Source: Polydactylus sextarius
Taxonomy: Eukaryota; Chordata; Actinopteri; Polynemidae
Reading direction: 5' to 3'
Length of the DNA: 64,000 nucleotides
Assembly (NCBI GenBank): GCA_016801845.1
Contig: CM028911.1
Location: 2,340,885-2,404,884 of the forward strand
In this document: positions 59,385-64,000 of the stretch, piece after piece
Layout: every line of letters starts with the position of its first letter
Numbering within the stretch: the stretch's first letter is position 1
Made by a program: the position numbers and the translations under genes
The notes under the pieces: generated by a model
What the model was told of the DNA's origin: nothing
Database searches by the model: none
Seen by the model: the letters and a program-made list of their open reading frames with translations, nothing else

Positions 59385-59960
59385 TGCTAGGGATCCTTCC
59401 TTTTGCTATATACACTATCTCCTTGGGTCTAGGTATCTTCTCACACATCTTCATGACCACTGTTACACAGATGATACCCAACGTTGTTTCAGTTCTTGTC
59501 TGACTTAGTAATCATATAACTCTTGGTACAGGGTTTTCCCCCACCTTGACAACTGCACTGTCCTTGTCCGCCTCCCTTCACACACAATGAATCTGCTATA
59601 GGTGACTCACGTCCCCACTTCTCATTGACCTTCATTGGCTACCTATGGTTGCCACCAAATTCAAGTCGTTTAAACTTAGTCATGCTTATGCGCCGTCTTG
59701 ATCACTGAGTCACTTCAAGGGACATTGTTTGGCATTACCATCTCTACACACAAAGCATTTTCAGTCCAGAGTGTTCTCACTTGTGGTTCCCTCACTTGTG
59801 GTGGTAAGTATCAGTTTCTTACGCCGCTGTCTTCTTTCTTGGTACAGTTTGTATAACTTGCACCGGTCACATGTACAACATAAACAGTGTGATTATAAAG
59901 CGTCTGAGAGCAGATGTTTGTCCTGATATGTTGCTACTGCTGGGTAATGTGTGTTTGTTT
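59385..59960 (+). mobile_element. Degraded LINE reverse-transcriptase fragment
   Basis: Broken frames on the plus strand resemble a non-LTR polymerase: a 'GxLLFxIYxLxLG'-like stretch at about 59385-59425, TDDTQ (from the YADDTQ active site) at 59467-59481, then parts resembling the region after the palm (HLDNCTVL, KHFQSRVFSLVVPSLW). Several stops and indels. L2/CR1-like by eye. Confidence 0.6.
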
Positions 59961-60419
59961 TGTGTGTTCTCTAATAAAACAGTTAGATGAATGATGGACC
60001 TCTAGATCAGAGTCCAGTGGGTCTAGCAAACACACCTTCACCATGTGAAGAGGGACCACACTCTTGTATGAGAGTCACTGACCATAAAGTTATGTAGCTC
60101 ACAAAGGTCGGATTCACTGTGGTGGTAAAATTGGCTCACTCTATGTGTGTGCATGCTTTACATTGTAATTTTAATGAGCTGTTACCAAATAAAGTTTGGT
60201 TAGGGAAATTAACAAAACAAAGAATATATTCACATGCTGCTTAGTCACTGTCAAACTTGACTTGGTTTGTTCCGCTGAACTAAACACACTCAGATTCAAA
60301 TTAATCTGAAACAGGAGCTCAATGTTTGTCAATGGAACAAAATTTAAAGTGAGATGCGATGAGAGACAAGAGACATGCAACAACACACAAGCAGGCTTGT
60401 GAGAAACTTGTAATGAATT

Positions 60420-60590
60420 ATTACAAAAGTTATATAGATGACCTAAAACTGGAGCCATCAAGTTTGCAGATGACACAATTGTGGTTGGCCTCATAAGCAG
60501 TAACAACAACAATGCCTATGCCTACAGAGAGGAAGTAAATTGACTCATTGTCTGGTGTGAGAACAATCTGCAACAAAACAAGAGATCACA
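60420..60590 (+). mobile_element. Non-LTR reverse-transcriptase palm fragment
   Basis: Plus-strand translation gives IKFADDTIVVGLISSNNN, then AYREEVN, a stop, and LIVWCENNLQ. This is the FADD catalytic motif with the typical AYR.EV..L..WC..NNL continuation of fish LINEs. Only this short piece survives. Confidence 0.75.
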
Positions 60591-60594
60591 TCCA

Positions 60595-61130
60595 ACGAAG
60601 TAAAATCTAGTAGAAGACAAGTGGACTGTTATAGATTCTTGAAGACATTTCACCTTCATCCAAGAGGCTTTGTCAGTGTGATGGATTCCCAGAACTTATC
60701 CTCTGTCACAGTGAATAAATCTAAATAGATAAACATCTATCCTTGGTGGACACCAAAGATCTAGTGTTAAAAGGTGTTAATTAATAGCAATTCTTAGGGA
60801 GCTTAAGTAGTTTTGGTGTTGACCATTGAGTTGTTTGTACCTGAGGCAGATGACTTCTGAAGTCTTCTAGGAATTGGTGATAGGACAGCATTGCAGGTGG
60901 GGGATAGGTGGTGTTGAAGGCCACCTCATCTTTTGAGGGATGGTTTCTCTATTTTCTCATAGATGGCTTCTTTTACTCCCCTTTCAAACCATCTGTCTTC
61001 TTTATTCAAAGGAGTCCTCAAAGGATTGTTCCTTGTCCTCAGATGTAGGAAGAACAGCTGAGTATTGGTATTCTGTGTTGAGCAATATCTTTGTTCAGGA
61101 TTTCTTTTGTTATTAAAACACACACACATT
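60595..61130 (-). mobile_element. Retroelement 3' fragment with Penelope-like C-terminal coding remnant
   Basis: The minus strand encodes LNKEDRWFERGVKEAIYEKI then EKPSLKR, and after a frameshift LSPIPRRLQKSSASG. This matches the WFERGVKEAIYV..E.PSLNRGGGLR..LSPTYNAVL tail I recall from fish GIY-YIG-bearing retroelements (Penelope-like). Nearer 60620-60700 sits the associated 'cttgaagacatttcaccttc / atccaagaggcttt' repeat. Degraded. Confidence 0.65.
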
Positions 61131-61319
61131 GACCATCAGGACTGTTGACTCCCCTGACACACAGAGAAACCGTTGAAATGCTGCTGTTATGTGCAATATG
61201 ATGCTAACTTTTTCATCTCTGTAACACTGTGACAAACTTGTCACACTTGTCTCATTATTATCATCATTAAAGATATGCAGTCAAATTTGAAATGTGGATA
61301 GGACTATATTTGATTGGTG

Positions 61320-61815
61320 TGTATATTGTGAGTGCAAACTCCAAAACTTTCTACAGTCTGTCTGTCAGCCGCTCTGCCAGCACTGTGTTCATGACAACTG
61401 TGGCAATTGATTGCTTTTTTGAAATGGTCCATCCGCAACATTGCATCAACTACATGAATTTAACCCAGGCTGATTGGCTTGTAGGATTGTGACCGCCCTT
61501 CAAAATTCTACTGTCAATCTCCTCTACTATTACGTCTCTTTGTGTCACAGCTTCAACCCATATGAGAATGTCCCTCCACAGCTAATGGTCCACTATGTGG
61601 CGTATGTTGCTGAATTCCTACTGCTGTGGTTCTTGTTGCTGTTCTGCTCAGCACGTATCACCTGCACTTTACCTCAACAGAAGATGAACACACAGATCAC
61701 GAGTTTCTCCAGCTCAGAGTTTCGTGATAACCTCAAGAACTCCTTCAGTTGTCTATACACCTTTATGAAGAAGAATATCAGACCAGCTCATAGAATGGAC
61801 AATTTAAATCAACAA
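61320..61815 (+). pseudogene. Broken oxer1/hcar-like class A GPCR
   Basis: Plus strand. The first frame carries SRSASTVFMTTVAIDCFFEM followed by VHPQHCINYM, the TM3 and DRY region of the hydroxycarboxylic-acid / oxoeicosanoid receptor group (TVVAxDRYFxVVHPHH), with the DRY arginine replaced by Cys. A frameshift near 61480-61500 follows. The second frame resumes with SLCHSFNP, VHYVAYVAEFLLLWFLLLFC and SARITCTLPQQKMNTQ (TM5 and its cytoplasmic end). It then jumps to ITSFSSSEFRDNLKNSFSCL, resembling the post-TM7 tail, so TM6-TM7 are deleted. TM1-TM2 were not found upstream. It cannot encode a working receptor. OXER1 lies next to HAAO in human, which favours an oxer1 orthologue; by eye VHPQH is closer to HCAR. 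Confidence 0.75.
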
Positions 61816-61959
61816 ATACTGAAAGGAAAAGTACAGTTTGTATATACACCAGTGCTATTTTCAGTTTGTTCAACAAAACAGGAATTTAATTGATATTTAG
61901 GTATGTCATTATCAAAACACACGTAGTAACTTGCCTTTGTTATTGCATCAATTTCCTCC

Positions 61960-62690
61960 CACAGAAAGCAAATGGGATGGACTGTTTACTCATCTTAAAT
62001 TTGAAGAAACTAATACACCACCCTTTATGTATAAATAATAATAACTTCTGTCCTAACTGGCTTTAAGGCAGAAAAAACCATGTAACTTGACAGTCGCATT
62101 CTTGATAGCACTCTATCTTATGAATCTCATAAAAATAACATAATTTGGACTGTTTACTTCTACCATTGCAGCATAAACAGCCTCGCCCTGTTCTTAGCCC
62201 CAGCTCCATCATCTTACTTATTCACACATCCTCACCACATCCTGTTTTGATTATTGCAACTCTCTTCACTTTGGACTTCCTCTCAAGTCCTTTCATAAAC
62301 ATCAAGTGGTCCAGAATTCAGCTGTCTGTATCCTTACCAAAACCCTTCCTCTAACCATATAGCATCTATTCATGAAGAGTTTCATTGATTCCTCATCAAA
62401 TATCGCATTGACTTAAATATTCTGCTCCTAACCTTTAAGGCCACCCACAAACTTGCTCCTCCATATCTGTCTGAACTCATTCACATCAATACATCCACCA
62501 GCACCCTAAGGTCTTCACATCTATTTGCCTCACTGTCCCACTTGTTTGTCTGACGACTATAGGAGAGAGAGCATTCAGTCTCCCTACACCTCGTCTTTGG
62601 AACTCTGTCCCACTGGACATCCACAACACTGACACAAGTCACATTTGAAAACACATCTGTTTAAGCTTGCATATGTAAAATTAGTTTTGA
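61960..62690 (+). mobile_element. LINE (L2-like) 3' end, degraded
   Basis: Broken plus-strand frames retain the typical C-terminus of fish L2-type reverse transcriptases: LRPVL.PSS...LIHT, a RIDLNILLLTFKATHKLAPP stretch continuing YLSELIHI, and RAFSLPTPRLWNSVPLDI before the 3' end and a GT repeat at 62701-62720. Multiple stops. Same orientation as the fragment at 59.4 kb but separated by other elements. Confidence 0.8.
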
Positions 62691-62699
62691 CAATTTTAT

Positions 62700-63340
62700 T
62701 GGTGTGTGTGTGTGTGTGTATTTTTTACTTTTCTATTTTTACTGACCTTGGGCTTTTTGAAAGGTACATATAGATAAAATTTCTTCTTATTATTATTTAT
62801 TAACTTATCATTGTGTATTTATTGAAATTAAAATTCTTCTTTTTGTGCTCTGTCCCATGTATTCAGCTTCATTTTCACCAAGGGGTGCAGGATTTTATTT
62901 GACTTCAATTTGAGAATTGAAAATTCATTCCCTGCTTCTCAAAGTGGAAAAAAAAACTTTTACAACACACACACACACACAAAAAAAAACAACTTTTAAA
63001 TACATACAGTAAATTAACAATATGAAGAAGAAAAATTAACTGAATAAATAAAACAGCTATGTAAGTCAACACACATTGTAACAATGCATCACTCAGCTCA
63101 AGAGCTTAATATTTATTATATTAAGCTCTCAATTTTCTCATCAAATATTTACCATTTACCAACAACAATTATTATTATTATTATTAATAATAATAATAAT
63201 AATAATCTTATAATAATCTTATAATAATAATATAAGATCTAATAATCTTATAATAAGAATAATCTAATAATAATATTATTAAAAATAATAATAATAATCA
63301 AAACACACACACACATGCAACAGTCTTCACGTGACTTTTT
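62700..63340. other. AT-rich spacer with simple repeats
   Basis: Contains a GT repeat at 62701-62720, a CA run near 62966-62980, and a large ATT/AAT array at 63168-63300 whose (att)n and (aat)n halves are self-complementary. No gene. Confidence 0.7.
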
Positions 63341-63356
63341 AGGAGGGCGCAGTATA

Positions 63357-63415
63357 GGTATATATAGCAGGAAATATTTCTCAATTTTCATTCTGACAGC
63401 GGAGCGTCGTGAGTG
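63357..63415 (+). promoter_or_regulatory. Possible TATA promoter and short first exon of a rightward gene
   Basis: 'gtatatatagc' (TATA-like, about 63357-63367) is followed after about 25-30 bases by a pyrimidine-rich candidate start (63378-63392). Downstream are two overlapping consensus donors: gtc|gtgagt after 63408 and gagtg|gtgagt after 63415. The gene itself would lie mostly beyond the window. Suggestive only. Confidence 0.25.
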
Positions 63416-63950
63416 GTGAGTAAGCATGAAATCGGTGTACTGCGGAATTTACTGTAGCGTTATGAAGTGTGCACTCTTGCTTTGGCTGCTGAAAGGAAAT
63501 GGGATTGATAATTATGGAAATGGGTAAATCAGTAGTGTATGAATGCATGTCTGTGTGTGAGAAAGAGGGACAGCGCGTTCGCGCGCATTTGCGCTGCGTT
63601 TTGGACATCCTGGGGCAAGCGTTAACAGTAAAGTGACACTAAATCCTTTGTGTGGCCACTGTCGAACTGTTGAGAAATGCGCAAAAAAAAAAAAAAAACT
63701 TGAAAATGAACGAAAAGGTGACAAAATTAAAATGACTGATGCTGATTTGGTTGAAAAAGAGATCCACTCAAGAGACTCTTGTGATATAGTGGCATCTTAG
63801 TGCATTTTACATCACAGCAGTTTGGATAGATGGACACATGTAAGACGGATGTAAAAAGCACCATCCATGCCGAGATGAGATGCTTAATGATGTGACGTGT
63901 CAATTTTGTAACAGTATAGCAAAAAGAAGATGTTGCGTCATAAGTGAACA
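63416..63950. other. Right-end sequence without a recognised gene
   Basis: If the first exon at 63357-63415 is real, this is its intron. A CpG cluster lies at about 63570-63600 and a poly-A run at 63683-63698. No ORF recognised on either strand. Confidence 0.3.
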
Positions 63951-63952
63951 TA

Positions 63953-63953
<1 letters not shown>

Positions 63954-64000
<47 letters not shown>
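63954..64000 (+). repeat. (CA)n microsatellite at window edge
   Basis: At least 23 CA units running to the last base. Confidence 0.95.

Noticed and set aside
1..64000. CRISPR arrays, operons, prophage or insertion sequences
   Set aside because: The window is intron-bearing vertebrate DNA; no regularly spaced repeats with unique spacers and no bacterial gene were seen.

Overview
This window is vertebrate nuclear DNA, almost certainly from a teleost fish. Coding sequence is split into short exons with GT/AG borders. Introns and spacers are AT-rich and full of CA/GT, A/T and ATT microsatellites, fish-type SINE and LINE debris, and the repeat family containing the motif 'gctaagcta'. No prokaryotic, organellar or viral gene was seen. 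Exon models were built by hand from splice sites, reading phase and remembered family sequences; no search was run.

Layout, left to right. (1) 136-606, minus: first coding exons of sanbr (KIAA1841), running off the left edge. (2) 2882-5925, minus: complete pex13 in four coding exons. (3) about 6.0-14.5 kb: a gene-poor spacer with SINE remnants, where mammals carry PUS10. (4) 15923-27869, minus: complete rel (c-Rel NF-kB subunit) in 11 coding exons, with a perfect kB palindrome in the promoter and another in intron 4. (5) 28.1-33.5 kb: spacer and a homopolymer-rich stretch that is probably papolg 3' UTR. (6) 33525-49273, minus: papolg (poly(A) polymerase gamma) in 24 coding exons, with an apparent duplication of two exons that extends the C-terminus. 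(7) 50867-54218, plus: haao in 10 coding exons, with an apparent one-base frameshift in the last exon. (8) 57025-58845, minus: a two-exon tmem229b-like gene. (9) 59.4-62.7 kb: fragments of several retroelements surrounding a broken oxer1/hcar-like G-protein-coupled receptor. (10) 62.7-64 kb: AT-rich repeats, a possible TATA promoter with a first exon, and a terminal CA repeat.

Gene order papolg-rel-(PUS10)-pex13-sanbr, all in one orientation, matches human 2p16-p15. HAAO with OXER1 matches human 2p21. The window therefore joins two blocks that lie far apart on human chromosome 2. The genes do not form a pathway: they cover peroxisomal import (pex13), immune transcription (rel), class-switch regulation (sanbr), mRNA polyadenylation (papolg) and tryptophan/kynurenine breakdown (haao). 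The observations most worth following up are the papolg C-terminal exon duplication with a donor/stop overlap, the paired kB palindromes inside rel, the haao frameshift, and the syntenic receptor pseudogene.
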